DNA from: Sulfitobacter noctilucae
GTDB taxonomy: Bacteria; Pseudomonadota; Alphaproteobacteria; Rhodobacterales; Rhodobacteraceae
Direction of reading: 5' to 3'
Length of the DNA: 64,000 nucleotides
Assembly (NCBI RefSeq): GCF_000622365.1
Contig: NZ_JASC01000014.1
Location: 372,001 to 436,000 of the forward strand
Positions 25,950 through 35,346 of this stretch are shown piece after piece; positions within the stretch are counted from its first letter, which is position 1; every line of letters begins with the position of its first letter. The notes below the pieces were generated by a model. That model was given only the letters and a program-made list of their open reading frames with translations, did no database searches and had not been told where the DNA came from. The position numbers and the translations under genes were made by a program.

Positions 25950-26140
25950 GAAAAAATTCCTTTTATATCTGGGTTCCGTCCCTAACGCGCCAGATAAAGA
26001 TCAGTTCACGCATTCATTCTGTCCCCCAGATGTTGCGGTACATTTCGCCCCTACCCAACACCCTGCATAGCGCCTATACCTGTGGGGAATTCAGCCGTAT
26101 GCCCCACAAGAGGGTACAGATTTATAGGAAAGGCGAAGCG

Positions 26141-26608
26141 ATGCGCTGCCCGTTTTGCGGAAATATCGACACTCAGGTCAAGGATTCACGACCCGCAGAG
26201 GATCACGTCTCGATCCGGCGGCGGCGGTTTTGTCCTGCCTGCGGCGGACGTTTCACCACCTACGAACGGGTGCAGTTGCGTGATCTGGTGGTGATCAAAA
26301 CCTCTGGCAAGCGCGAGGATTTTGACCGTGACAAGCTGGAACGCTCGATCCGCATTTCCATGCAGAAACGCCCCATCGATCCAGAGCGCATTGACCAGAT
26401 GATCAGTGGCATCGTGCGGCGGCTGGAAAGCATGGGCGAGACTGACATAGGCTCCAAACAGATCGGCGAGATCGTGATGGAGGCGTTGGCGCGGATCGAC
26501 ACGGTGGCCTACGTGCGGTTTGCCAGTGTCTACAAAAACTTCCAGGCAGCGGATGATTTCGACAAGTTCGTGCAGGAACTCCGCCCAGATCAACCTTCGG
26601 AAGAGTGA
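26141..26608 (+). CDS. nrdR: transcriptional repressor NrdR
   Basis: ATP/dATP-sensing repressor of ribonucleotide reductase genes, 155 residues. The N-terminal zinc ribbon is [16 protein letters not shown] and [15 protein letters not shown]. The ATP-cone domain follows ([20 protein letters not shown] to about residue 140). The start at 26141 fits the conserved MRCPFCG and has AGGAAAGG upstream. It is fused translationally to ribD by a GTGA overlap at 26605-26608, the usual alphaproteobacterial nrdR-ribD pair. Confidence 0.96.
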   Translation: MRCPFCGNIDTQVKDSRPAEDHVSIRRRRFCPACGGRFTTYERVQLRDLVVIKTSGKREDFDRDKLERSIRISMQKRPIDPERIDQMISGIVRRLESMGETDIGSKQIGEIVMEALARIDTVAYVRFASVYKNFQAADDFDKFVQELRPDQPSEE

Positions 26609-27696
26609 GCGACACCCGCTTTATGGCGCTTGCCCTGAGTTTGGGGCGGCGCGGGCAGGGTCGGACCTGGCCCAACCCGGCTGTGGGCTGCGTTATCGTC
26701 AGTGGCGGCGTCATAGTCGGCCGGGGCTGGACGCAGGATGGCGGCAGACCCCATGCGGAGCCTCAAGCGCTGGCGCAGGCCGGCGAAGCGGCCAGGGGCG
26801 CAACCGTCTATGTGACGCTAGAACCATGCGCGCACCACGGCAAAACCCCGCCCTGCGCTGAGGCATTGATCGATGCGGGCGTGGCTAAAGTGGTCGTGGC
26901 GGTATCGGACAGTGATCCCCGCGTTGATGGCCGTGGGTTTGCCATGTTGCGCAGCGCGGGCATCGATGTGGTGGTCGGGTTCGGTGCCAAGGTGGCAGCC
27001 CGTGATCATGCCGGTTTCACCCAACGCACTGATCATGGACGCCCCTTTTTAACACTCAAGTTGGCAAGCTCGTTTGACGGGCGCATCGCCACTGGTACGG
27101 GTGAAAGCCAGTGGATCACCGGCCCTGATGCACGGCGTATGGTCCACGCCATGCGCAGCCGCCATGACGCGGTGATGGTCGGTGGAGCCACGGCACGCAA
27201 GGATAACCCCAGCCTTACGGTGCGCGATATTGGCATTGCTCATCAACCGGCACGGATCGTCGTGTCCCGCAGGCTCGACCTGCCGTTGATGGGCAAACTG
27301 GCCCAGACGGCGCAAGAGGTGCCTGTGATCTTGTGCCATGGGCCTGATGCAGAACCGACGCTGATCAAGACCTGGACCGACCTGGGGGCGACATTGCTGC
27401 GTTGCAAGACGCGGGGAAGCAAGCTTGATCCTGTTGACGTGATGCAGCAGTTGGGCGGCCACGGTTTGACGCGCGTGTTTTGCGAAGGCGGCGGCGCGCT
27501 TGCGGCTTCCTTGATCGAGGCGGATCAGGTGGACGAACTGGTCGGCTTTACCGCTGGTCTGGTGATCGGGGCCGAAGGCCTGCCCGGCATTGGCGCGATG
27601 GGTCTGCCCAAACTGGGCGAGGCACCGCGCTTTGATCTGATCTCGACCCGTCAAATCGGGGCGGACATCTTTCATATCTGGACGCGGCGACGCTAA
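26605..27696 (+). CDS. ribD: riboflavin biosynthesis deaminase/reductase
   Basis: Bifunctional enzyme for the second and third steps of the riboflavin pyrimidine branch. The 363 residues have an N-terminal zinc deaminase (PHAEPQALA and [11 protein letters not shown], the His and two Cys ligands). The C-terminal reductase has [20 protein letters not shown] and [20 protein letters not shown]. It starts at GTG 26605, overlapping nrdR. The stop overlaps the stop of the convergent kpsC gene by 2 bases. Confidence 0.95.
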   Translation: MSDTRFMALALSLGRRGQGRTWPNPAVGCVIVSGGVIVGRGWTQDGGRPHAEPQALAQAGEAARGATVYVTLEPCAHHGKTPPCAEALIDAGVAKVVVAVSDSDPRVDGRGFAMLRSAGIDVVVGFGAKVAARDHAGFTQRTDHGRPFLTLKLASSFDGRIATGTGESQWITGPDARRMVHAMRSRHDAVMVGGATARKDNPSLTVRDIGIAHQPARIVVSRRLDLPLMGKLAQTAQEVPVILCHGPDAEPTLIKTWTDLGATLLRCKTRGSKLDPVDVMQQLGGHGLTRVFCEGGGALAASLIEADQVDELVGFTAGLVIGAEGLPGIGAMGLPKLGEAPRFDLISTRQIGADIFHIWTRRR

Positions 27697-29729
27697 CGCC
27701 GCCATAGATGTGCTTGCGTTGCCATGAGCCCTTGCAGCTTTGCCAGTAGGCGGTTCGCGGTCCCGGGACGGGGGATATCGCCACGCGCCAACCGCTCTGT
27801 GATGACTTCGACAGGACAGGGCAGGCCGGTCTTCGGGTCGCGGTAGCGCGGATAGTCGATCAGCGCCGCATGTACCAAACCTTCGAGCGTCGGTTCTGCC
27901 CGGCGGCGTGGCGGGATATCGCCCTTATCGGTCGTCAATCTCCAACCAGCATAGAACGGCGCGCCAAACGTGGTGACTGGCACGCCGCGAAGCAGGGCTT
28001 CGAACCCCAGAAGGGAGGTCATGGTCCAGACCTCATCCACATGAGCCAAAAGCGCAATCGGGTCGGCATTGGAGAGTACCATATCGGTTAGCCCGTCCGC
28101 CTCCACCGCGCCGCTGCGCAGGCCTGCCTCTACATCAGGGTGCGGCTTATACAGGACAACCGCATCGGGGCGCGCCGAACGGACAGCCTGCAAGAGTGCG
28201 CGGTTCGTCGCTATGTCTCCTGCGCCGGTGAGGATAGAGGCATCGTCCTCGACCTGTCCGGGGACAAGGATCCGAGGACCATCCGGCAAAGCGCTCAGAT
28301 CGGGCAGGGGGGCACTCAGGTTGTATTTGCTCAAGCCGCCTTGGGTCAGGGTTTCAATCAGCCGCGTGGCGCGGGCACGCTGGTCTGGCCGCAAGGTGGC
28401 GCGGGCCTCGATCCATTTTTCAATTCGGCTGGGGCGGGAGGGATCATAGTAGATGCCCAGATCGTCACAGACCAGCGACAGGGGCGGGATCAGATCAGCG
28501 CCCAACCCCTTGGACCGCAAGAAGCCATCCTCGACGCGGGCAGCATCCGCATGTCCCACCTGCGCCTTGCCGGCCCAGACCATCCAGGGACGGCCCGACT
28601 GACGGGCCTTGGCGGGGTCATCCTCGAAAAGCACAGGTTTATAGGTGCCAAAGAACCCTTGCAGCGGGCTGCGCTTCCACATCCGCATGGCCGACGCAGC
28701 CCAGCCCGCGTGATCCTCGCGCCATTGGCGTGTCTCGGCGGCCAGCGTGTCGATCGCGGTTTCGAGGGAGCATAAACAATCGCGAAAAGGGTCGTACCAT
28801 TTGGGGTAGAGGATCATCGTGGCGGCAAACAGCTGGGGACGGGTCAGCACACGCTGACGACGTGGCACAGGAAACTCATCCGCTGTCAGGCCCCAGCCTG
28901 CATAGAACGGCTGGCCAAAGACACGCGGCTTGTGGCCCGCAAATATTGCCTCAAATCCCATCTGTGACGACACGGTATAGACCCCGACGGCCCCTTCAAA
29001 CAGCGTCCAAGGGCTGACGGGCGTGTCCAGCAGGGTAATACGGTCATTGGCATCGGCGTCGGTGAAATAGCCAGCGCGGTAGCCCTGCGCAGTCTCGGGA
29101 TGCGTCTTGATGATTACCGGGCAGCCGGGGTGCTCTTCCTGCGCAAAGACCAGCATTTCCACGAAACGTGCGCGATCTGCACCCGAAGCCGTGACCGACG
29201 CATCGCCACGGGTCTGGTCGATGACCAGAACATAGCCCGGCGGTGGGGCAGGCGTATCGGCGTCGAAACCGGTGTACTTCGTCAGGTGCGCTTCGCTCAG
29301 GCGGGCGATGGCACCCCGTGCGCGGTTCAAAAGATCGGTGTTGTCCAGTGGATGGCTGGCAAGCAGCTCTTCCAATTCACTTGGCGTGCTTGGATCGAAA
29401 TGCACGCCCTTCGCGTCTATAAGCAAACCCAAAGGCGGCGCACCAGCGCGGCCCGGGTGCAGTGAGCGCAGAAAAGCGTCTTCGACCCGGACCAGCGGCG
29501 CGTCAAATTTCGCAGCCACAGCAAGACCGCGATGGGCGGTGGGTGAATTGCCCCAGATCGCAATGTGATCGCCATCCTTGGGCAATCCGATGTGCAGAGA
29601 GTTGCCCGCAAGCTGCAGGATGCGCCGCACGCGGCGTTGGGTCAGAAACCCGCCATTATAGACGAAAAGCCGCCGGTCCTGTACGGGACCGGCGGCGGGG
29701 GTGTCATAGATTTCAGGCCCGAGGCCCAT
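27693..29729 (-). CDS. kpsC: capsule polysaccharide beta-Kdo transferase KpsC
   Basis: Protein of 678 residues with two similar halves. Each has a RVED(A/G)FLRS block (about 81 and about 400) followed by a D-x-x-G-(V/I)-x-(F/Y)-DPS block, and each ends in a GFEA plus FGxPFYAGW block (VFGQPFYAGWGLT and TFGAPFYAGWRLT). This is the duplicated-module layout of KpsC, which with KpsS builds the Kdo linker on phosphatidylglycerol for ABC-exported capsules. ATG 29729 lies 5 bases after the exporter stop. Third gene of kpsS-wza/kpsD-kpsC. Confidence 0.92.
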   Translation of the reverse strand: MGLGPEIYDTPAAGPVQDRRLFVYNGGFLTQRRVRRILQLAGNSLHIGLPKDGDHIAIWGNSPTAHRGLAVAAKFDAPLVRVEDAFLRSLHPGRAGAPPLGLLIDAKGVHFDPSTPSELEELLASHPLDNTDLLNRARGAIARLSEAHLTKYTGFDADTPAPPPGYVLVIDQTRGDASVTASGADRARFVEMLVFAQEEHPGCPVIIKTHPETAQGYRAGYFTDADANDRITLLDTPVSPWTLFEGAVGVYTVSSQMGFEAIFAGHKPRVFGQPFYAGWGLTADEFPVPRRQRVLTRPQLFAATMILYPKWYDPFRDCLCSLETAIDTLAAETRQWREDHAGWAASAMRMWKRSPLQGFFGTYKPVLFEDDPAKARQSGRPWMVWAGKAQVGHADAARVEDGFLRSKGLGADLIPPLSLVCDDLGIYYDPSRPSRIEKWIEARATLRPDQRARATRLIETLTQGGLSKYNLSAPLPDLSALPDGPRILVPGQVEDDASILTGAGDIATNRALLQAVRSARPDAVVLYKPHPDVEAGLRSGAVEADGLTDMVLSNADPIALLAHVDEVWTMTSLLGFEALLRGVPVTTFGAPFYAGWRLTTDKGDIPPRRRAEPTLEGLVHAALIDYPRYRDPKTGLPCPVEVITERLARGDIPRPGTANRLLAKLQGLMATQAHLWRR

Positions 29730-29734
29730 GTGCG

Positions 29735-30868
29735 TCAGCCGCCCGAAAGCGTTGTCAGCCCGGCGGCCGAAGAGGCGGTGCCTGTGATCGCGGAAATCAC
29801 CTTGTTCCACTGGGTGAACGGCGCTTCGGTGACATAGAGTGTATCGCCATCGCGGATCACGAAGTCACGCGCCATGAACATGCCGTTGGGCTGTGTCAGA
29901 TCCAGCACATAGACCATGCGCTGTGCACCTTGCAGATCGCTGCGGCCCAGTACCTGCGCTGCGACCTCCTCCGGCTCGTTGCGGAAGACAAAAACGCCTG
30001 TCGGGTCCGCGGTCGCCGCGTTCAGGCCGCCGACCTGTGCGATCCCCTCAAGCGCGGAAAGGGTTTGCGATTCAAATGGCACCTGTGCCTGCCCGCCGGT
30101 TGCACCCAAGGCGGTGAAGGAACGTGTGTCTTCCTCGACCAAAATGCGGTCATTGGCGCGCAGGGCGATATCAAGCTGCGGGTGGTCATAAAGATCCTGT
30201 AGCCAGATCTTGCCGCGTTGGTTTCCACGAATGACGGTGATCTGCGCGATCTCTGGCGTGATGGTCACGCCGCCTGCCTGCGCCAGCATCGTACCAAGCG
30301 TGCGGGTCGGACGCTCGATCGCGTAAACTCCCTGCGCCCCGACAGAGCCAATCAGCGACACGGTCGATCCGTCCCCCGCGGCACGGCGCACTTCAACCTG
30401 CGGGTCAGGCGTTTGTTCGCCCAAGCGGTTGGTGATGATGCGGCGGATGGCGTCAGGCGTATTGCCCGCGGCTTTGATCCGGCCCGCGTAGGGAATAAAG
30501 ATAAAGCCAGCACCGTCTACCTGCACTTCTTCAAGCACAGTGGCGGGGGCGCCTTCGACACCCAAAAGCGGATCGTCGACGTTTTCATAAACAGTGATGC
30601 CCAGAACATCGCCTGCGCGGATCGTATCAGACCCGAGTTGTGCGGCGTTTTTGAAAGCATTCGAGAAACCAAGCGCTGGTACCACGGCTGTGGCGCGGGT
30701 CACGCGGTCGTTGACCGAAACCACAAAAGCGTCGCCTTCCTTCTGCACAGAGCCTGCAAAGATTTGCCGTTTGTTCGGGCCGACCTGCGGCAGACCACAT
30801 GATGATACCACGGCCAAGGCCGCAATGGTTGCGATGGGACGCGCCCACCGTGAATATACGGATTTCAC
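29735..30868 (-). CDS. Wza/KpsD-type polysaccharide export lipoprotein
   Basis: Outer-membrane polysaccharide export protein of 377 residues. The signal peptide ends in a lipobox (ALAVVSSCGLP, Cys 24). The Poly_export domain follows, with RAGDVLGITVYENVDDPLL and EVQVDGAGFIFIPYAGRI. SLBB-type domains come after it (VSLIGSVGAQGVYAIERPTR, and RNDRILVEEDTRSFTALGA-type residues). It exports capsule across the outer membrane. It sits between kpsS and kpsC on the same strand, consistent with a capsule operon. No ABC transporter genes (kpsM/T) are visible nearby. Confidence 0.9.
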   Translation of the reverse strand: MKSVYSRWARPIATIAALAVVSSCGLPQVGPNKRQIFAGSVQKEGDAFVVSVNDRVTRATAVVPALGFSNAFKNAAQLGSDTIRAGDVLGITVYENVDDPLLGVEGAPATVLEEVQVDGAGFIFIPYAGRIKAAGNTPDAIRRIITNRLGEQTPDPQVEVRRAAGDGSTVSLIGSVGAQGVYAIERPTRTLGTMLAQAGGVTITPEIAQITVIRGNQRGKIWLQDLYDHPQLDIALRANDRILVEEDTRSFTALGATGGQAQVPFESQTLSALEGIAQVGGLNAATADPTGVFVFRNEPEEVAAQVLGRSDLQGAQRMVYVLDLTQPNGMFMARDFVIRDGDTLYVTEAPFTQWNKVISAITGTASSAAGLTTLSGG

Positions 30869-30983
30869 TGCCCGGTCTCCTCGACCTATTCAACTCTGCC
30901 TCAAAATTCGCCGATTTTTCGACGTTATTTCCGTCAGCGTAGCGCAGGAGGTTTTGAAAATCCAGTGTCGTGAGATGCTTAGA

Positions 30984-32279
30984 TCAGGTGACAACGCGCA
31001 ACTGTTGCCGTGGGGCCGCGGTGCCCGATTGCAGCGCATCATAGGGATCTTCGCCGGAAAGCATCATATCGACCACCTGCCGTAGCAGCTGACGCCGCCC
31101 GCGTGCGGAATAAAAGCCGCCCGGAATCTGTGAGGTTTCAAGCAGATAGCGGCGATAGTCTTTATAAGCCTTGTTGTCCGGACGGGAAGCGCCGGCAAAG
31201 AACTCGGCCAAAGGCTGGTCGGACACGAACTCGGGCTTGGCATAGACCGCGCGGCCAAAGACTTTGAGCGGAATGCCGCGCCAGAGCACCTGTTGCCCGG
31301 CGGTCGAATTCACCGTCACGGCAGACCGCGCATCATTCAAAAGCTGCGCCAGCTTGCCGCCGCGTACATAGTGGACGCGGGATGCGACCCCCATTTCACG
31401 CGCCAGGCGCTTGAGCTCCCGGCGCACGGGCACGCGGCCATCTTCCAGCGGATGGGCTTTGACAACAAGGTGGTGGTGTTTCGGCGCACCTTCGGCAAAG
31501 CCCGCGATCACCTGTTCAAGGAAATCGGACACTGTGTTGAATGGCGAATGCATTTGAAACGAGCTGTCATGCTCCAACTGCAAGAGGGCGAGATGATAGG
31601 GAAAGCCGCCCAGACGGATGCGTAGAGTCGAAATCAAACGGTCCGCCGACAGGACCGGCATCAGCAGCAGGCGTTTGACGTAAAGCGCGAATTCCTTGGT
31701 CACCGGCAGGCTGCGGTGCGGGCGGAAGTTGCGATAATCGCCATTCCGGAACATCACAAACCAATGGTAAAGGGCACCATAGAAGATGTGCTGGCGCATG
31801 TCGCCCCAATGGCCCGGGGGCAAGGGTGCTTCCATATCCGATTGCGCAAGCGCGGTCTGCATTTGCGGGATGGTCATCTCCATCAGCCGCGAATTGCCGT
31901 TCGAACCTCCGCGCTCGTAGGTGACCCAATAGGGCCGCATGTAGCCTTCTTCGAACACATGCACGGTGATGCCGCGCCTTTTGGCCTCGGCTACGGCTTG
32001 GGCGTGAATGGGGCGTGTGTCGCCATATAGAACGATGTCGGTGACGTTCTTTTCCTTGATCATCGCAGTGAAGGTGATCGCCCAGTCGGCGGCTGTTCCT
32101 CGATAGGGAATATAGCTGCGCGGATGAAACCAGAACGCTCGATCGCCCGCATTAAAGCCCACGCGCCAGACTTCGGCCCCCGCCAGACGGAGCATCTTGC
32201 CCAGTCGGTGAAAGAACGGTCCATGCGGGCCCTGCAAAAACAGAAAAACCCGCCTTTTTGTGGCGTTCGCGTGCATCAT
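30984..32279 (-). CDS. kpsS: capsule polysaccharide Kdo transferase KpsS
   Basis: Protein of 431 residues of the KpsS family, which adds the first Kdo to lysophosphatidylglycerol. Visible motifs are FLFLQGPHGPFFHRLGKML at the N-terminus, VFEEGYMRPYWVTYERGG near residue 110, HHHLVVKAHPLEDGRV, and VNSTAGQQVLWRGIPLKVFG, the glycosyltransferase-B-like end. AAGGAAG lies directly before the tandem ATGs at 32279/32276. First gene of the minus-strand capsule block; divergent from ribE over a 129-base gap. Confidence 0.9.
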   Translation of the reverse strand: MMHANATKRRVFLFLQGPHGPFFHRLGKMLRLAGAEVWRVGFNAGDRAFWFHPRSYIPYRGTAADWAITFTAMIKEKNVTDIVLYGDTRPIHAQAVAEAKRRGITVHVFEEGYMRPYWVTYERGGSNGNSRLMEMTIPQMQTALAQSDMEAPLPPGHWGDMRQHIFYGALYHWFVMFRNGDYRNFRPHRSLPVTKEFALYVKRLLLMPVLSADRLISTLRIRLGGFPYHLALLQLEHDSSFQMHSPFNTVSDFLEQVIAGFAEGAPKHHHLVVKAHPLEDGRVPVRRELKRLAREMGVASRVHYVRGGKLAQLLNDARSAVTVNSTAGQQVLWRGIPLKVFGRAVYAKPEFVSDQPLAEFFAGASRPDNKAYKDYRRYLLETSQIPGGFYSARGRRQLLRQVVDMMLSGEDPYDALQSGTAAPRQQLRVVT

Positions 32280-32408
32280 CTTCCTTGCTATGCCGAAGGA
32301 TGGTCTAGTTGAACCTTATAATGGCGGCGAAAATATGGCGGCTACGGTGCTTGTCTTGGCCCTGCGCTGCCGCTACCTCAGGGATATCACAGCGCAGAGG
32401 GGTCAGAT

Positions 32409-32996
32409 ATGTTTACCGGGATCATCACAGATGTGGGAAAAATTGCCGCGCTGACTCAAGAAGGCGATTTGCGTGCGCGGATCACCACGGGCTATGACAC
32501 GGCCCGCATCGACATGGGGGCGTCGATTGCCAGTGATGGCGTCTGCCTGACTGTGGTCGGCCTGGGGCCGGATTGGTACGAGGTGCAAATTTCGGCCGAA
32601 ACGGTCGAGAAAACCAATGTATCGAACTGGACGGTCGGCAAACGGCTGAACCTTGAGCGGGCGCTGAAGGTGGGTGACGAGTTGGGCGGACATATCGTTT
32701 CGGGCCATGTCGATGGCGTGGCCGAGGTGGTCGCTATGACCGATGAGGGGGACAGCACGCGCGTGACGCTCAGGGCACCCAAAGATCTGGCGCGGTTCAT
32801 CGCACCAAAGGGGTCAGTCGCGCTGAACGGGACTTCGCTGACGGTGAATGCGGTGGATGACTGCGACTTCGGTATCAACTTCATCCCCCATACCAAAGAG
32901 GTCACCACCTGGGGCGACACCGCCGTCGGCGACCGCATAAATCTGGAGATTGACACGCTGGCCCGCTATGTCGCCCGTCTGGCGGAAATGTCATGA
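32409..32996 (+). CDS. ribE: riboflavin synthase, alpha subunit
   Basis: Converts two lumazines to riboflavin. The 195 residues show two tandem lumazine-binding barrels: MFTGIITDVGKI with IASDGVCLTVV, and LGGHIVSGHVDGVAEV with VALNGTSLTVNAVDD. The conserved N-terminal MFTGI and the GHxVxGHVD block are intact. The length is normal. The stop overlaps the next start (ATGA at 32993-32996). I saw no FMN riboswitch in the 129 bases upstream. Confidence 0.95.
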   Translation: MFTGIITDVGKIAALTQEGDLRARITTGYDTARIDMGASIASDGVCLTVVGLGPDWYEVQISAETVEKTNVSNWTVGKRLNLERALKVGDELGGHIVSGHVDGVAEVVAMTDEGDSTRVTLRAPKDLARFIAPKGSVALNGTSLTVNAVDDCDFGINFIPHTKEVTTWGDTAVGDRINLEIDTLARYVARLAEMS

Positions 32997-33565
32997 AGGT
33001 CGGTATCGGCCATAACCAGGGCCCGACGATGGAACGGGGCGGCAAATACCGCGCCTTCCAGTGGCAAAAGGCCCGAGATGCGGCGATGCCAAAGGCGATC
33101 CCGTTGATGGTGGTCAAGATGCATGTGGCCCGTGCGCGCGCGTTGGGGGTTGATTATCCGACCTATGCCGCGGTGCGCAAAGCGACCGGGCGGGACATTA
33201 TGGGGCTGCTATTTTCATCTAATGCGCTGCGCGTCGTGCGGGCCGAAGCACCCTATATTCCGGTGCCGCGGCAAGAGATCGTCAGTGCCGTATCGGGTGC
33301 GCGCAAACTGGCGCTGGTCCATGCGCCGCTGAATGCGGACATGGTGCATCTGGCCAATCCCGTGCTGGACGCCACCGCCGCCGCCCCGAAATTTACCGAC
33401 AGTTGGAGTGCGATGCGCGATCATCTGGGCGGTTTTGTCAATGCCCAGAAACTGAACCGTGATCAGGTTTTGATCATCGGAGACACCGCAGTGGAACGCG
33501 ACTGGAGCACCGCTGCACAGGCGGCGGGCTATCTTGAAGCGGCGGCCTATTTCGCCAGGAACTGA
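32993..33565 (+). CDS. hypothetical protein with N-terminal GHNQGP motif
   Basis: A 190-residue soluble protein beginning MKVGIGHNQGPTMERGGKYR. The G-H-N-x-G-P type N-terminal tag is shared, to my knowledge, by several unrelated alphaproteobacterial and phage proteins. The rest is helical with PIPVPRQEIVSAVSG-like stretches but no motif I recognise. It is coupled to ribE by an ATGA overlap and precedes ribB, so it is co-expressed with riboflavin synthesis. No enzymatic role can be proposed. Confidence 0.75.
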   Translation: MKVGIGHNQGPTMERGGKYRAFQWQKARDAAMPKAIPLMVVKMHVARARALGVDYPTYAAVRKATGRDIMGLLFSSNALRVVRAEAPYIPVPRQEIVSAVSGARKLALVHAPLNADMVHLANPVLDATAAAPKFTDSWSAMRDHLGGFVNAQKLNRDQVLIIGDTAVERDWSTAAQAAGYLEAAAYFARN

Positions 33566-33669
33566 AGGGGAGTTGGTCGCAGCTCCTGTAGCTTACAGCT
33601 GTGGCTGCACTGCTGGTCAAGCCCCCCTGCTTGGGCTATGTGATGCCAAGCCAAAGACGAGGACGCACC

Positions 33670-34791
33670 ATGAACTTTGAAACACCCGGACCCGTGGAAG
33701 AGGGACTTGCACAGTCCATCTCACCAATCGCCGATATTATCGAAGACGCGCGGCAGGGCCGGATGTTCATTTTGGTGGATCATGAAGACCGCGAGAACGA
33801 AGGGGATTTTGTTATTCCCGCGCAATTTGCCGACGCGGCAGCGATCAATTTCATGGCCACCCACGGGCGGGGGCTGATCTGCCTGCCGATGACATCGGAC
33901 CGGATCAAGGCGTTGGACCTGCCAATGATGGCGGTTAACAATTCCTCGCGCCACGAGACTGCTTTCACCGTCAGCATCGAGGCGCGCGAAGGCGTAAGCA
34001 CCGGGATTTCAGCGGGCGACCGTGCGCTGACCGTGGCAACCGCAATCGACGAGAGCAACACCGCCGCTGATATTGCCACGCCGGGGCATGTCTTTCCCCT
34101 GCGCGCGCGCGATGGCGGTGTGCTGGTCCGCGCAGGCCATACCGAAGCTGCGGTCGACATCAGCCGTCTGGCGGGGCTGCATCCGTCCGGCGTGATCTGC
34201 GAGATTATGAAGGAAGACGGCACGATGGCCCGTCTGCCCGATCTGATCGAAGTCGCAAAGGCACATGATTTGAAAATCGGGACGATCAGCGATCTGATTG
34301 CCTATCGCAATAAGCATGACAATTTGCTGACCCTGCGCGACAGTCGCGAGGTTACCTCGGCCTATGGTGGCGACTGGCAGATGAAGGTGTTCAGCGATCA
34401 GATCACCGGCACAGACCATGTCGTGCTGTCCAAAGGCGACATTACCAGCGATGCGCCGGTTCTGGTGCGCACCCATGCGATCAATGCGCTGGAAGATGTG
34501 CTGGGACTGGGGCCGAGCCCTGCTGATGAATTGCCCCGCGCGATGCAGATCATCGCCGATGAGGGGCGCGGCGCTGTGGTATTGTTCCGTGATCCTTATC
34601 CGCGCTTGCGGCTGGACGACGAGGACGAGGGGCCGCGTACGGTCAAGAATACCGGGCTGGGCGCGCAAATCCTGTCGACAATGGGACTGAGCAAGTTGAT
34701 CCTGCTGACCGACAACCCCGAAACACGTTATCTGGGCCTTGATGCCTATCACATTGAAATCGTGGGCACCCGCCCGATCACGGAAGGCTAG
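33670..34791 (+). CDS. ribB: 3,4-dihydroxy-2-butanone-4-phosphate synthase with degenerate GTP cyclohydrolase II domain
   Basis: Makes the four-carbon unit for lumazine. Residues 14-208 form an intact RibB domain, with RENEGD at 41-46, HGRGLICLP at 65-73, TPGHVFPLRA at 137-146 and ICEIM at 176-180. Residues 215-370 resemble GTP cyclohydrolase II (VRTHAINALEDVLG, TGLGAQIL), but the three zinc cysteines are missing; the only Cys are 71 and 177, both in the RibB half. The cyclohydrolase half should be inactive, as in known RibBX-type proteins. ATG 33670 is chosen because conservation begins there. It lies 3 bases before ribH. Confidence 0.92.
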   Translation: MNFETPGPVEEGLAQSISPIADIIEDARQGRMFILVDHEDRENEGDFVIPAQFADAAAINFMATHGRGLICLPMTSDRIKALDLPMMAVNNSSRHETAFTVSIEAREGVSTGISAGDRALTVATAIDESNTAADIATPGHVFPLRARDGGVLVRAGHTEAAVDISRLAGLHPSGVICEIMKEDGTMARLPDLIEVAKAHDLKIGTISDLIAYRNKHDNLLTLRDSREVTSAYGGDWQMKVFSDQITGTDHVVLSKGDITSDAPVLVRTHAINALEDVLGLGPSPADELPRAMQIIADEGRGAVVLFRDPYPRLRLDDEDEGPRTVKNTGLGAQILSTMGLSKLILLTDNPETRYLGLDAYHIEIVGTRPITEG

Positions 34792-34794
34792 AGC

Positions 34795-35346
34795 ATGGCA
34801 TCCTCAGCAGAACATACCGTCCTTGCGCGCCCCGAGTTTGATAAGCCTGTGAAGGTCCTGATTGTGGTGTCGCCCTACTACAGCGCCATCGCCGCAGGTC
34901 TGCGGGCCGGAGCCGAGGCAGAACTGAAGGCGGCAGGGGCTGATTTCGACGTTGTTGAAATGCCCGGCGCATTGGAAATTCCAACGGCGATCAGTATCAG
35001 CGACCGGCGGAACAACTACGATGGCTATGTGGCGCTGGGCTGTGTCATCCGGGGTGAGACCACACACTACGAGACAGTCTGCAATGACAGCAGCCGCGCC
35101 TTATCCATGCTGGGATTGCAGGGGCTGTGCATCGGCAATGGTATCCTGACGGTCGAGACGATGGCTCAGGCCGAGGTGCGCGCCGATCCGGAGGGGCAGA
35201 ACAAGGGGGGCGGCGCAGCGGCAGCGGCCTTGCATCTGATTGCTCACGCCCGTAAGGGAGCGCAAACCAACAAAGGCATCGGCTTCAAGCCACGCGGCGA
35301 AGACACGCTGATGGCGGGCGATGCAGACGGAAATACAACAGCATGA
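34795..35346 (+). CDS. ribH: 6,7-dimethyl-8-ribityllumazine synthase
   Basis: Penultimate step of riboflavin synthesis. The 183 residues carry SPYYSAIAAGLRAGAEAELK, then FDVVEMPGALEIPTAI and YVALGCVIRGETTHYETVCN, where the His of GETTHYE is catalytic. FGxLTxE appears as GNGILTVETMAQAE. It is 3 bases after ribB, and its stop overlaps nusB (ATGA at 35343-35346). The ribH-nusB coupling is widespread in bacteria. Confidence 0.95.
   Translation: MASSAEHTVLARPEFDKPVKVLIVVSPYYSAIAAGLRAGAEAELKAAGADFDVVEMPGALEIPTAISISDRRNNYDGYVALGCVIRGETTHYETVCNDSSRALSMLGLQGLCIGNGILTVETMAQAEVRADPEGQNKGGGAAAAALHLIAHARKGAQTNKGIGFKPRGEDTLMAGDADGNTTA

Noticed and set aside
33566..33669. FMN riboswitch before ribB (also before ribE and ribD)
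   Set aside because: No RFN-element core is readable in any of the three leaders; only small local stems are present.
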